64,000 bases of DNA from Manihot esculenta (lineage: Eukaryota > Streptophyta > Magnoliopsida > Malpighiales > Euphorbiaceae). The position numbers and the translations under genes were made by a program. Under the pieces are notes generated by a model. That model had not been told where the DNA came from. It worked only from the letters and a program-made list of their open reading frames with translations, and did no database searches. The stretch lies in assembly GCF_001659605.2 (NCBI RefSeq), contig NC_035171.2:31551325-31615324 (forward strand), read 5' to 3'. Each line of letters begins with the position of its first letter. Position 1 is the stretch's first letter. Below are positions 13,048 through 25,402 of the stretch, in pieces.

Positions 13048-14400
13048 TATGCAATGGCCACCACTGAACTGTGGAGAAAGAGGTGGGTTTCAAAAGCAAA
13101 GGGTGACCCATTCAATTATTATTCTCAGCAGAGAAAAACTAAAGGGAGGCACTGAGGCAGAGGAAAAGATACAAGGAACATGAACAGCCTCCTACTTTAA
13201 GTCACTTGATATTGTCGTACCCATTTTGGAATTGCAGGCAAAAGAAGCTTTTTGGGATTAAAATACTATTTTTAGGTGTCCTTTTTGGGACATCTCTGGG
13301 ACCATAGGACCAAAAAAGTAAGAACATGGAGGTCCATTTGCTATATTCATTGGGATTATATTCCTCTGCCACAAGCACTGATCAAAACACACAATGTCAA
13401 GTCCTTGTTAAAAATAGTTACCCAATTATATATACATATGCACACCAGCTCCAGTTGTGGGCCAGTGACGGTGAGTCTGTGACATGCCCTTGATGTTATG
13501 GAGGCATTGAAAAAGAGGCGAGGAGGGTCCCCTTCAAGAGGACCTTCAATCTGGTACAGATTGACACTTTTTGGACGCTTTTGTCAATACTGCTTTGAAG
13601 TGTGAGCTGTCTATGCACATGGTTTCCCAATTCCCAATTGCCAATTGGTCTTTGTTCTGAAGAGTATTGAACTATGGGAAGTACTTGTTGGATTCCGTTA
13701 TTGTGGATCAAAATTTCTCTTAATTATTTGTAAAAGGATGGGTGGAAGTTGCCTCTGTCACAGGCAACATAAGATGATCACAGGGAATTGGAAGTTCTGA
13801 GCAGAATTTGCAGCCACTTTGTCTGAAATTATTCTGCGGATCAATTTGAAAGTGCCGTTAAGCCAACTTCTGTTGGGAGATTCATTGCAGAGAGGATTAG
13901 ACTTGTCATGGAGTTCGGACTAGCATCTTTCCAGACACAGATGGCCAAGAGTTACAGAAACAATCTGTTGCAGAATTAGTTCCAGTAAAAAAGCATTTGA
14001 TCGATTCAAGTTCGATGGAAATTGAGAATGCAATTTACAACTGAAAATGCATCTTTTCCACTGTTCTTGTCTGCTGATATGGATCTAGGAAACTGCAGTA
14101 AGGGCTGAAGGAGATTCTTTCATTGGGTTGGTCAAATTTCCGTCATTCTTTTGGTTGTGTGATTCTCTCAAAAGATTGGAGAGGAAGATAGAGAGGTCCA
14201 TGTTATAACCCCACGTCGCCAAGATCAGCAGCTGAGCATTGGGCTTGTGGAAGAAGGTTGGTTCATTTGGTCGGGCCTTGGTTGGTTTTCTTCTGGACTG
14301 GCCAATCCAAGCCTGGAGTAGAGCTTTGTGAACCTGGCAATGGCTTGGCCTTGGGTCACCCTCTGATTTTAGACTCGTTCTTGACAGCGTAATTATCTAA
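13048..14400. other. Balanced-composition intergenic stretch, no gene identified
   Basis: Unlike its surroundings this 1.35 kb is not strongly AT-rich, and it has mixed, unique-looking sequence. All frames are broken by stops within about 70 codons and I recognise no domain, tRNA or rRNA. It could be a decayed gene, an old retroelement or a non-coding transcript. See the findings. Confidence 0.4.
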
Positions 14401-14556
14401 TCAAAATAAAGAGAACTCGTGGCTTCTTCATTAATTCTGAAACTATTTCTCAGCAACAGATTATTATATATTCTTAGTTTCCCCTACTGTCGTATATTCG
14501 TTCCATCTATACATGTCTGTAAACACTACAAAAGCACATGCCTTTTCTCAGCGACA

Positions 14557-14704
14557 ATTATTATTTAGCCTTTTAGATTTAACAAAATTTATTAATTAAT
14601 TTTCTAATAAATTTTATAGAAAATAAATATGTGTTAATGAATTTTTTAAATCAATAGACTAATTAATAAATTTTATTAAATTTGAGAAATTAAATAATTA
14701 TTAT
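14557..14704. repeat. Foldback, MITE-like AT-rich repeat
   Basis: The sequence attatttagccttttagatt followed by taacaaaatttattaatta (from 14557) is matched in reverse complement by about 14660-14704. The arms are roughly 45 bp with about 50 bp between. The structure resembles a small MITE, but no target duplication is evident in this AT-rich context. Confidence 0.45.
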
Positions 14705-16930
14705 TTTTAATAAAAGTTATATCATTAGTGTCGGTTCTTATATGATAAATAATTATAATATGTATGAAATTAATTTGTAAATATATTTAAAAATAATTTA
14801 AAGTAAAAATAATAATGAAATTTATTGATTAAATTATAAAAAAAATAATTAATAAAATAAATTATTAACTATTCAAAATACTTAATTAAATTACTGATTA
14901 TTTATTAATAAAATTTTGTAACTATTTTTTATTTTATAAATAAATATATTATTTAGAATCAATTTATCGTGTACAAGTATTTATTTATAAATAATTAAAA
15001 TATTTATGGCTAAATTTATAATTATATCAGAATGAATTGAAAAAAAATAATTAAAAGACTAGACTATTGATTTATTTAAACTTTAGGCACTTTCTTGTTT
15101 TAGGTGAAAAAATATTAAAAAAATATTTTAATCATTTTTATTAGAATTAAAAATAAGATAATTATAATTCTAACAACATTAGAAAATTACTAACAACCGT
15201 CATTTTTTTAAATAATTATTAATTGAAATTAATTATTACTTAAGAAGAAAACATCATAATTAATATAATAAATACCTTTTTATCAATATGGTAAAGAGAG
15301 TGTTATAATCAAATAAAAAATAGAAAATTAAACTTTACGTTTCATCAAAATATGGAAACTCAATTACCCTAATTTTTATATCGCTATTTTGGGTGACGTA
15401 TTTTGTTTTAACTAATAACTAAAATAAATAAAATATTTCTTATATCTTATAATTTTTTATTTATTTTATTTTTTTATATATTAAAAAAATAAATTTTTTA
15501 TTAATTTTTCAATCATATATATCTTTAAAATATTAATTAATAATAGATATTTATCTTATCTTGAGTTCATTGTGATCCGTGACCCATCCCTCTCTCTCTC
15601 TCTCTCTCTCCACATGCATTGGATTTATTGCTTTTATTTTCCTCCCCACGAGCCTAGCAGTATACGCCTACCTTCACATCTCATGTGATTTTTTACAAAC
15701 TTTTTTATTTTTCTTTTTCTGAAAAAATAACATAATTTCTTTTTTTTTTTAAAAAAAAAAACAACGTATTATAGTCCTTAACTTCTCCGCATACAATCAG
15801 TGGCCAAGCGGATATTTCAATTTAGAAAAACTTTAGATATTTCCTTCGCCAAAATCCATATTTCGAGATCTTTATTTTAATATTTTTATTTATTAAATAT
15901 TTTAATTTTAATTATAATTTAATAAATATTTAAATTTTAAATTTTTTTTAAATAATTAAATTTTAATAAAATATTATTTATATCTTTAAATTAAAAAAAT
16001 ATTTTTAAACACAACTTTAAAATAAAAAATTTAAAAAATTACTTTTATATATAATTTTAAAACTATAAATTTAAAAATTTACTTTTAATTATAAATTTAA
16101 TAAAATAATATTTAAAAGTATTTTTTTAAAAATTTAAGGACTTATTAAATCACTGTTAAAATTAAAGTGTTTGAAATTTCTAAGTGTGTAAATATATATT
16201 TAGTCTATTTCATTATTTCTTATAAATATAAATTTATTTTAAGTTTTTATTTATTGTAAATCTTTTTTTTATTTTTTAAAAATATAACTTATTTATTATT
16301 TTACTAGTATACTCATATTTTTAATATGTATTAAAAAATAAAATTAATTAATTTTAAAAGTAATTATATTTTGAGTTTTTTTAATTCCATTATATTAATG
16401 TAAGTGGATAACGTATTATCAAAGGCCAAATAATATTTATTATTTTTTTAATAAATAAAAATAAATATATTTTTGTGGGATAAAAAATAACTTTTACAAG
16501 AATAAAAAAATTAATGAAATTATATATATATAAAATTTCTATACATAACTTAATATAATAATTTAATCGTTAATATTATTAAAAATATGTTGCTTTTAAC
16601 GAAACTATTAAAATATTCAATTTTATTATGTAATCAAATTTTCATATTTTTATAATAAAAAATAAATTTTTCAATCAATGAAATAGCAACAAATGTTTAA
16701 GTTTTGAATTTATAAATTAAAAGATATAAAATATGCTTATTTATTTTTTTTATTATTTTTAATAATATCAATAATACTGGTCATTGCTTTCAAAAAAAAA
16801 TACTTGTCATGTTTAAGAACTTTTAATTTAATTCGTAGGTCTTTTTAGATTTTTTTTTTTTTAAAAGAGAATAGTAAAATATAAATTTTAAATTATGAAA
16901 ATTTAATTTTAGTCAAGTTTTCTTTTATGA
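14705..16930. other. AT-rich intergenic DNA
   Basis: Extremely AT-rich with many TTTAAA and ATAAAT runs, a short (TC)n microsatellite at about 15590-15610, and no gene. Confidence 0.6.
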
Positions 16931-17850
16931 TTTCTTTGTGACTCTATACTTTCACATTTTCCTTTTTCTTAAATCTAATTTCTTCTTTTCCCTTTTTTAT
17001 GAAAACGATATGCGTCAATTGACTGTCGATGATAAAAAAAAAGTTATTATCTCTATAAAAAATTTCAGAGATATTTCGATCGTCATTTATGATTTCTGTA
17101 TGGTGAAATATTTTTCACATACAATTCAATCAATTTTCAGAATATGCAGACCTTTTGGCAGATTTATGGCGGTAATTATCGAACAGTTATTACATTGAAG
17201 GATTTGGTTTCTAATTACAAGTCGGATATTTTATTTTTTATGGAAATAAAAACTTTTAATTCTCATATAAAATTTTTTCATAATTTTTTACATTTTGATG
17301 GTTGCTTTTCAGTTAATAGATAATGATTGAGAGGAGGCGTCTGTTTCTGTGGTTGGCTTTTCTTCAAATTTTATTAATTCGATTGTTTCGGAAGTTAATG
17401 TTCAATCGAGATTTACTAGTTATTATAGGTTTTCGAAATTGCAACGACGACATCAGTCTTGAAACCTTATTCAAACTTTATTTCATACAAACTCTTTTTC
17501 ATGACTTTATTCGAGAGATTTTAATGATTTATATTCGAGAGATAAGAAAGAATGAGGAGTATTTTTGCCAAATTATCTTATACAGGAGTTTAATCAGGCA
17601 TTTGAAAAGTATTTTTGTCAAATTATCTTAGGCAGAAGTTTAATTTTAAATAATTATAAATCATTAGACTCTAAAATTAATATTTATGTTACATGAGTTC
17701 ATCGTAGTTAAAGTATCTACTTTAACTGCTTATATTTTGATTAGAGAATGTATCAGGTATAATCATCTCTCTATTTGGGATGATATCCTTTTTATTTGAT
17801 AGAATTTTATTAATACAATCGTAACTTTGTTTTAAAAAAAAATGATGAAA
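16930..17850 (+). mobile_element. Degenerate LINE (L1-type) remnant
   Basis: Translation around 17175-17280 reads NYRTVITLKDLVSNYKSDIL and then FFMEIKT, which matches the start of the apurinic endonuclease domain of plant L1 LINEs (normally RGLGN..T..L..L...PDILFLMETK). The next 80 bp resemble the GGLCLLW segment of the same domain but with frameshifts. The fragment then jumps to a 3'-end-like sequence terminating in an A-run near 17835, so most of the reverse transcriptase is deleted. The leader (16930-17100) has a relative at 52478-52640. Confidence 0.55.
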
Positions 17851-18250
17851 ATTTTAAAAATAAGATAAACAATTATTTACTTATTATAAAGTAACTTTGC
17901 CTTTGCTTTTGTTTTGCACACAATTTGATCTTTTATAAGAAAAAAAGAAAGTCAATGTGATGAATTTGATCAACCAATTATCAAATACCATGTAGACCAA
18001 ATTCAAACACAAACAGAAACCCAATAGACCATTTACTGTTAAGGAAGAAACAAAAAGCCTGTTATCCGCCAATCACAAGTTTAAGTCCAATATTAACACC
18101 TAGTTTTCGGCTAATTTGAAATATGTTTTTGGACAACCTTCTATGCCGGAAGTTCAGGTCTAATTGCCTCTGAATATGATTTTCCCCCCTCCCTTTTGCT
18201 TTAGTTCTTTGTTGTAAGAAGAGTCAATACTGTTGACGAGTTAGCTCATG
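17851..18250. other. Upstream region of the NFD4-like gene
   Basis: No gene is seen. A short minus-strand open frame has no resemblance to a family. This is presumed to be promoter sequence of the downstream transporter. Confidence 0.4.
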
Positions 18251-18259
18251 CCATAGCTC

Positions 18260-18267
18260 TATAAATA
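18260..18267 (+). promoter_or_regulatory. TATA box of the NFD4-like gene
   Basis: The motif tataaata is about 440 bp before the chosen start codon. A long leader with an intron (about 18573-18681) would account for that distance. Confidence 0.5.
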
Positions 18268-18704
18268 GATTTCTCACCAGATAAACAGATAAAGAGTCAT
18301 TTGACTATCAAATACCACAGAGGAAACCTTATCTCCCCTGCCATTTTATCTGTAATTTCTTTTCTCTCTACGGCGCTACTCCTTGATAATATTTAGTTTA
18401 GGCACTTGGGCAATCATCAATTCATACAATGTCTCCATTTTTTATTTTGGGTACGTAAAAAAATCTTATCCCATCCATATCTCCACTTCAAGTTTCTTGC
18501 AGAATTGCTTACTCCCTTGTTGACATTTTGACACACTTTCCTAGAAAGTAAATGCCAGCTTAATTTATCCAAGTAAGCTCTCATTTCCCTTGGTTTTTAG
18601 TCCATTTATGTTTCTTTAATAATTTTCTATCAGACAAGAGAGAGTCTGTTGTAGTTTCTTTGCTTGGTTTCTCTTGCACAGGCTTATCAGACAAGAAGAA
18701 AAAA

Positions 18705-20378
18705 ATGGGTGAGACGTGGCGATTTGCAGTTCATGTTTTGAATGGGAGATGGTTCTCAGTTTTTGCCTCCTTTATAATCATGGCTGGATCTGGTGCAACC
18801 TATTTGTTTGGAACCTACTCTAAAGATATAAAATCCACACTTGGCTATGACCAAAAAACTCTGAATCTTATAGGTTTCTTCAAGGATCTTGGAGCCAATC
18901 TTGGGGTCATTTCTGGTCTAATTGCAGAAGTAACACCAACATGGTTTGTTCTTCTCACAGGTTCTGCTATGAACTTTGTTGGGTATCTCATGATTTGGCT
19001 AGCTGTGACTGAAAAAATCCCCAAGCCTAGGGTTTGGCATATGTGTCTCTATATTTGCATAGGAGCCAATTCTCAAAATTTTGCCAATACAGGAGCTCTT
19101 GTCACTTTTGTCCAGAATTTCCCAGAAAATAGAGGTGTTATGTTGGGTCTTTTGAAGGGTTTTGTTGGGCTAAGTGGAGCAATCTTTACCCAACTTTACT
19201 TGGCCATCTATGGAGATGATTCCAAGTTCCTCATTCTTCTAGTTGCTTGGCTTCCTGCTGCTATTTCTGTGATTTTTGTTTACACAATTAGAACAATGAA
19301 GCGTGAAAGGCAACCTAATGAGCTCAGAGTCTTTTACCATTTCCTCTATGTCTCAATTGCTCTTGCTTTATTTCTCATGGCCATGAGTGTACTTGAAAAA
19401 ATCATTAGTTTCTCAAGAGGAGCCTATGCTGCAAGTGCTACTGTGGTTTGTATCATCCTCTTTGTACCTCTCTTAATTGCCATTAAAGAAGAATGGGTCC
19501 AATGGAATCTCAAGAAAGCGGAAGCAATGAAGCCTCCAACTGAGCTAACCATACAGAAGCCAGAAGATGAAGAATCAGTGAAGTATAGTGTCTCAAAAGA
19601 GCAAAAAGATCAAGATCAAGATCAAAGATCTTGTTTCCTTACAATATTTGACAAGCCAGAGAGAGGTGAAGACTACACAATCTTACAAGCACTTCTCAGC
19701 ATTGACATGCTAATTCTATTTGCTGCAACACTTTGTGGGCTTGGTGCAAGCTTAACAGCAGTAGACAACTTGGGTCAAATTGGTGAATCACTAGGATATC
19801 CAACAAAGACAGTAAATTCCTTTGTTTCCCTAGTGAGCATATGGAATTATTTTGGTAGAGTCTTCTCAGGATTTGTCTCTGAAACAATGCTAATCAAGTA
19901 CAAAACACCAAGGCCATTGATGATGACTTTTGTCCTCCTCCTCTCCTGCATGGGCCACCTTATAATTGCCTTCCCTTTCCCTAATTCAGTCTACATAGCC
20001 TCAGTGATTATGGGATTTTCATTTGGTGCACAGTTGCCTTTGCTTTTTGCAATAATCTCTGAGCTCTTTGGGCTGAAGTACTACTCCACATTGTTCAACT
20101 GTGGGCAATTGGCAAGTCCTCTTGGGTCATATATACTGAATGTGCAGATCACTGGAATGTTGTATGATAATGAAGCAACAAAGCTGCTAAAAGCCAAGGG
20201 GCTTGATAGATCAGCAGTGAAGCAATTGGTTTGCATTGGAGTTGAATGTTATAGGAAACCATTTATAATTTTGGCTTCTGCTGCTTTGTTTGGTGCTTTT
20301 GTTTCACTGATTTTAGTTGTGAGGACAAGGAAATTTTACAGTGGTGATATATACAAGAAATTCAGAGAAAGACAATGA
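18705..20378 (+). CDS. NFD4/nodulin-like major facilitator superfamily transporter
   Basis: Single-exon coding region of 557 aa from Met at 18705. It has a nodulin-like N-terminal half ([30 protein letters not shown], then repeated hydrophobic segments) and an MFS C-terminal half with about 12 membrane segments in all. The two halves are joined by a charged loop at about residues 285-325 ([16 protein letters not shown]). The family includes Arabidopsis NUCLEAR FUSION DEFECTIVE 4 and many uncharacterised nodulin-like transporters. The substrate is unknown. An in-frame Met lies 45 nt upstream (18660), but a probable 5'-UTR intron (donor about 18573, acceptor ttgcacag ending at 18681) would remove it, so 18705 with context aaaaATGGG is preferred. 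Confidence 0.88.
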   Translation: MGETWRFAVHVLNGRWFSVFASFIIMAGSGATYLFGTYSKDIKSTLGYDQKTLNLIGFFKDLGANLGVISGLIAEVTPTWFVLLTGSAMNFVGYLMIWLAVTEKIPKPRVWHMCLYICIGANSQNFANTGALVTFVQNFPENRGVMLGLLKGFVGLSGAIFTQLYLAIYGDDSKFLILLVAWLPAAISVIFVYTIRTMKRERQPNELRVFYHFLYVSIALALFLMAMSVLEKIISFSRGAYAASATVVCIILFVPLLIAIKEEWVQWNLKKAEAMKPPTELTIQKPEDEESVKYSVSKEQKDQDQDQRSCFLTIFDKPERGEDYTILQALLSIDMLILFAATLCGLGASLTAVDNLGQIGESLGYPTKTVNSFVSLVSIWNYFGRVFSGFVSETMLIKYKTPRPLMMTFVLLLSCMGHLIIAFPFPNSVYIASVIMGFSFGAQLPLLFAIISELFGLKYYSTLFNCGQLASPLGSYILNVQITGMLYDNEATKLLKAKGLDRSAVKQLVCIGVECYRKPFIILASAALFGAFVSLILVVRTRKFYSGDIYKKFRERQ

Positions 20379-21510
20379 CATATCTGAGATTAAGACAGAA
20401 CAGAGATACAAAAATTAAGGGGTGATTACAATAAGGAATTATGTTGATTAGCATAATTGCAATAGCAATTATTTTCACTTCAACAATTGTAAACTTTATT
20501 TTTAAATAATCTTATTGAAGAAAAGTTTGCAAAGGAGTAGGATAATGTCTCAAGACTCTTTACTAGTTCCACTACATTAAGGTTTTACCTTAATAGATGT
20601 AATTTTGCACACGCTTGCATTATGCAAATTCTTCTCTTAATTTTTTTTTTCTAAAATATTTGGTATTACTGACTCGATTAATATGAATTTATGCACTCAT
20701 TAATGTGTATTTAGAATTTAAACTCAAGACCATAAATTAAATGAAAAGAAATTTATTGTTAATCCACATGTCTGCTAATTATTTAGTTCAATTTCAATTA
20801 TTGCAAGTGATTTTATTTTGTTTTATTTATAAATTTTTATTGCATAATGTTAATATTGAAGCAGTAATCATGTGCATATCAATAAGAATACATTTTAATA
20901 CTATAGTTTATTTATCTAAGACGAGATTTTTTTTTATTTTTTTATTTTTTAATCTAAGGGTGCTGGAATTTTTTAAATATATAATAGGGGTATTTAAATT
21001 CAAGGGCATATTAGTTTCAAAAAAAAAAAAATCAAGAGCATACTTTATTCACTTGCTTTGTTCCCTTTTTTTATTCCTTAAAATAATTAAAGCAAATTTA
21101 AGAATTAAAATTTGGCAAATAACATGTTGAAAGTATTAAATTTTTTAGAGAAAAGAAAAACATAGAACCAAATTTTTTATGAAAAGAAAAAGAAAAAAAG
21201 AAAAAAAGAAAAAAGAAAGGAGGTTCGGAATGAGCTTTGGAAATTTAAAATCAGGTTCGGAAGCATCTTTGCTATTCAGCTTCGGAAAGCCGTTAACGAG
21301 TTGCAACCTTCCCTGCTTATCTTCTTTGCCTTCGCTTTCTCTCTTTAGCCCTTTTTTCTTTTTCATTTTCATTTGTTCCCCTTCACTTCCCTCCTCTTTC
21401 TCTCATTTCCTTTCAATCAAATTTTCATTTCACATTCCAATTTAACAAACATTTCGTCATTTTAGTGATTCCTCTTTGCTTCAGTTTGAATTATAAGTAG
21501 TCGGGCCTTT
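20379..21510. other. Intergenic between transporter and shugoshin genes
   Basis: The 3' UTR of the transporter is followed by AT-rich DNA. From about 21170 there is A/G-rich then T/C-rich sequence leading into the shugoshin promoter. No independent gene is supported. Confidence 0.5.
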
Positions 21511-21513
21511 GCC

Positions 21514-21521
21514 CATATAAA
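21514..21521 (+). promoter_or_regulatory. TATA box of the shugoshin gene
   Basis: The motif catataaa lies about 175 bp before the shugoshin start and is followed by pyrimidine-rich leader sequence. Confidence 0.45.
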
Positions 21522-21692
21522 GTCCCTCCATTTCAGCGATTCCTCTTTGTTTTTTGTTGCTTTATGAACCTTTTGTATTCTGTTCTTGTTAGTATTTCCA
21601 TTTTCTCTCCTGGGTAGCCTTCAATTTTGCAGAATTACAGATTCTTGAATTGTATTAGTTTTTGAGTTCAACAAATTTACAGATAGTTAAGC

Positions 21693-24051
21693 ATGAAAGG
21701 TGAAAGAATGGCGAAAAGATCATCATTTGGAAGCATAGTAAGAAAAAGGCTATCTGACATTACCAACTCTCAGTCACAGCACAAGTTGGTTAGGCTCGAA
21801 GAAAAGCAACCTCCGATTCCTAACTTCACAGATGACTTGATTAATCAGCTTCTTAAGGTACGAGGATTCTATGGATCTATCTTTTGATGATTCTTTGTCT
21901 TATTTATTCGAAATAAATTGCATGGGATTAGTTTAGCTTGTGAGAATTCTAACATTCGAATCAAACTCTCATTGACATTCTATCAAATATATGTTCTTCA
22001 TGTGTGCAACCATAATTTCTTGTCCCTGTGAAGTGGCTTGCTTTGGCTTATAAGGGTTTTCTTTTAACAGGAAAAAGCAACTCTAATGCAGCTTATTGAG
22101 GAGAGAGAGTATCCTTTGATTGCTTATTTCCTTTTCTTTTCTTCCAAATAATTTGGATTAAAAATTTTTCTGCTTTTTATTTATTTGCTGTTGGGTTGGT
22201 GGACTATTTTCTTGCTTCTTATCTGAATTCTTCCACTGCCCATTTTGGATGGATTTTTGTTTGGATTTTCTTAATTTGAATTGAACAGCAAAATCATAGC
22301 ATTGAGTGATAACCAGCTGAAGAATCTGCGGATGCATTATCAGAAACTGCAGCTGCAGAATTGGAATCTTGCTCAATCAAACAGCCAGATGTTAGCAGTC
22401 AGTTTCTCCTTAATTCATTAACATTCAAAGCTTATCTTATTTCTAAAATAATTTGCTTCTCAGTGACATTGATTGTGTTCTGTTGATTTGGCAGGAGCTT
22501 AATTTAGGAAGAGAAAAGGTAATGTTCAGAATCCCAATTGCTTGCTTGAGTACTATCTTACTATTTCATTTGCAAACTCAAGAAATTGATATAATTATTT
22601 CAGCTGAAGGCACTACAACATGAAGTTGTATGCAAGGATGCCTTACTTAAAGCAAAGAGTTTAGAGCAAGAGGTTGGCTTCAGTTTCCATTCTTTAATCT
22701 ATTCTTAATTTATCACCAATTCTATCACCCAAATATAATTACTTTAAAAAAATTTACTATTTAGTCCTGTATTATGAGTAAACTCATTAATTAGTCTTCA
22801 ATTTTGAAAAATTCATTAAAGTATCTCTAAAATTCTTTCATTAGTTTCGATCGTTAATATTTTATTATTTAGTCCTTTTAATTTAAAAAAATTCATTAGT
22901 TGATATCTTAATTTTGTAAAAAATTTTATTAATTTGTCCCTCCATATTAATTTGTCCATCTTCTTATTGACAGACTACCAGACTTTTTAAAATGTCAATA
23001 AAAGTTTTGATATATTTTTCAGAATTGAAGGACTAACTAAGGAGTGTAACACAAAGACTAAATAGTAATTTTCCCATTACTTTATCACTATGCTTTAGAC
23101 TGGGTTTTGCCTTCAGGCATCAGGATATTAATTTGCTACCTTGAGCAAAATGAAACATCTGAGAGAATTAAAAAATTCAGCTACTGATTGAATAGAAAAA
23201 TATATTGTAGAGCTGAACATTCAAAAACATTAAAATTTGCTGTCTAAAAGTAATTGTAATCAATTAGTCTTATTATGCAGGGAAAAGCAGAAATTAAAAA
23301 TCAAAACACCGGCTCTCAGGTGAGTCTCCACATGTCTGTTAGAGCCATTTATGAGTTTGAAAACTTCTTTTTTATCAGTTGACCCCCTAATACTTTGTTG
23401 GTCCAAGGAAGCGGAGAAGAATATAGAAGGACAATGCTTAAACAAAGCTAATGACAACAGGAAGCGTAGTAATCGCATCAGAAAGAATACAAGAAGAAGT
23501 CAATGTAATCATTTTGATCTCAAATGGCTCATCTGAGTATTATTCTTCTTTGCTTCTTGGTAATGGTTACTGACATAATGCACTTTCAAAACACTTGCAG
23601 CTATGGGCCCTTCTACTACGTCTAAAGAAGGCCTGGAAAAAGAGAGGCTTGAAAACAAAAGGCGAGTCTGTGAACTTGGATTTGGTTTGCGAGACTCCAA
23701 AAGTTCCCCAGGATTCCTAGAAAATATTATTCAAATGTGCATTTTAATCTTTGCAGGCGTTGTTTGAGAAGGCAATCTGCTAGATTCAAATCCCAGGAAC
23801 GAGAGCCAATGGAGAACTTGTTTGAGATTGAAGTTGCAAAATTTCCAATCGCTCAGCCACTTGATACTACTCCAATGCAGGAATATGGCCTAACAACTGC
23901 ATCTGTTATAAAGGAAGAAACATTTGAGCCTGGAAATGAACCACATGTAGCACACAGATCTTCACTCGGCAGACCAGTTCGCAGAGCGGCTGAGAAGGTG
24001 CAATCATACAAAGAAGTTCCCCTTAATACCAAAATGCGCAGAAAAGAATGA
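21693..24051 (+). CDS. Shugoshin (centromeric cohesion protector), SGO1/SGO2-like
   Basis: Protects centromeric cohesin from removal, by family knowledge through PP2A recruitment. Nine exons splice to 298 aa: 21693-21857, 22071-22108, 22289-22397, 22495-22518, 22604-22672, 23281-23319, 23408-23504, 23601-23661 and 23757-24051. The N-terminus has the plant start MAKRSSFGSIVRKRLSDITN, and a coiled coil follows at about residues 50-125 (LKNLRMHYQKLQLQNWNLAQ). The C-terminus carries both shugoshin signatures, RRCLRRQSARFK (about 201-212) and SLGRPVRRAAEKVQSYKEVP near residue 280. Intron 8 has a GC donor (AG|GCGAGT), needed to keep the conserved LRRQSARF frame. Met6 (21708) is an alternative start. 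Intron 5 holds a small MULE. The paralogue (SGO1 or SGO2) is not resolved. Confidence 0.92.
22738..23084. mobile_element. Small Mutator-like element in a shugoshin intron
   Basis: A 329-bp segment (22747-23075) lies between perfect 9-bp repeats ATTACTTTA (22738-22746 and 23076-23084). The right end in reverse complement reads gggaaaattactatttagtc and the left end reads aaaaaatttactatttagtc, so the TIRs match over about 20 bp with further diverged similarity inward. The tip gggaaaattac is shared with the GAA-rich MULE at 12.4 kb. There is no coding capacity. It lies wholly within intron 5, so the protein is unaffected. Confidence 0.8.
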
Positions 24052-24429
24052 GCAGGATCTGCAATGCATCACCATTGAGTTCCCACATTTGTCTTTATAA
24101 GCTATAACTAGTGTTTGTGTTCTTCTGCATATTTAACAGACTGGCGAGAGTGCTGTTGTGCCATTGTTAGTTAACAAGTGTTGTAATGTTAAAGGGCTTT
24201 TAATGAATGTAATGATAACAGGTTGATGTTTCATGCTCATTGGAAAACTGATTTTTGCTCTTGAAAAGGGTCAAATTCCTTAACAACACAACACTTCATA
24301 GCTCATCACAAACCCCAAATGTGCAAAACTTGAATGGGCTGAAATGGGAAGCCCATGCAAGCCCCTAATAGAAAAAACAATGCTGAGTCTCACAGCTAAA
24401 AACACTATTGTTATCACTTTCTTTCTTTA
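24052..24429. other. Shugoshin 3' flank
   Basis: This is 3' UTR and short downstream sequence with no further gene visible. The hAT element begins immediately after. Confidence 0.5.
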
Positions 24430-25343
24430 GTATGAAGTAGGGATGGCAACGGCTAGGGTACCCGCGAAATTGAGAGTACCCAAATCCGAACTCCATTATA
24501 TGTAAAATTTTCAAATCCGTCCCAAACCCGTTTAGTATTTTAATTTTAATATCCGTACCCGTTCCAAATCCGTTTAACAATACCCGTACAATACCCGAAC
24601 CCGAACGAACCCGATTTTTTTACTTCAATTCAATGATAAAAAATCTAAAGATTTGGATATTATAACCCAAATAACAAACCTGAATCACAAAATTCACTCA
24701 AAATTGAAGCATAAGAAATTAAGAACACCCAAGGTCATATACATAGAAGAACAAAAAAATTTTTCCAGAAGCCAAGTGATAAATAAAAAAAATAAAAAGA
24801 AAAAAAAACCTCATGAGCCGCTTGCATCTGTATTTTTAGTTTGTGGATTACTGTTCCTATAGCTGAATGCTTACCCGGTCTTGTTAGAATATCCGTTGTT
24901 TGCCTTGGAGCTCTTCAATCAGACGCGTGTGGGAGTATGAGAATGAGCTCTTATCAATACAGGGACGCAAGAGGAATTCCTTGAAGGTAGTACTCAAGGG
25001 ATGGGAAAAGGGAGATATAGCTAACTCGGGAGGGAGAAGATTTATGGTCGTTGGGGAGAAAAATGAGACGTCGCCGGTGTCAAGGCTGCCGGCAGTGAAG
25101 TGGGGGAGAGAGTCAGATTGAGAATTGGGAGAGAGAGGCGCCGACAAAGAGAGGGAAGTGTATGAAGTGAAATGAAAAAATGAAATTTAAGGATTAGGGT
25201 TAGTTTTGTTAGTATAGTTAACCGGGTTCGGGTAACGGGTATCCGATCACTTCCATTTCGTAAAAATCCAAATCCGTCCTAATAGGATTTGGGCGGATCG
25301 GGTACCCGTGAAAATCCGCCCGCTTGCCATCCCTAGTATGAAG
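24430..25343. mobile_element. Non-autonomous hAT element with 8-bp target duplication
   Basis: The element spans 24438-25335 (898 bp) between perfect 8-bp repeats GTATGAAG (24430-24437 and 25336-25343). Its terminal inverted repeats are TAGGGATGGCAACGG and, in complement, TAGGGATGGCAAGCGG. Subterminal regions are packed with gggtacccg- and aacccgaac-type motifs. The 8-bp duplication and this tip identify the hAT superfamily. No transposase is present. The centre (about 24880-25150) is a non-repetitive stretch with an 87-codon minus-strand frame that may be captured gene sequence. Confidence 0.9.
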
Positions 25344-25402
25344 GGAAAATAAATAAATAAATAAAGAGTTGTTGGATTGAGTGATTTGTTACTCTTCTCG
25401 TT

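Noticed and set aside
18660..18704. Upstream Met of the NFD4-like transporter as the start
   Set aside because: The extension lies in a probable leader intron and is not like family N-termini. The Met at 18705 has the better context.
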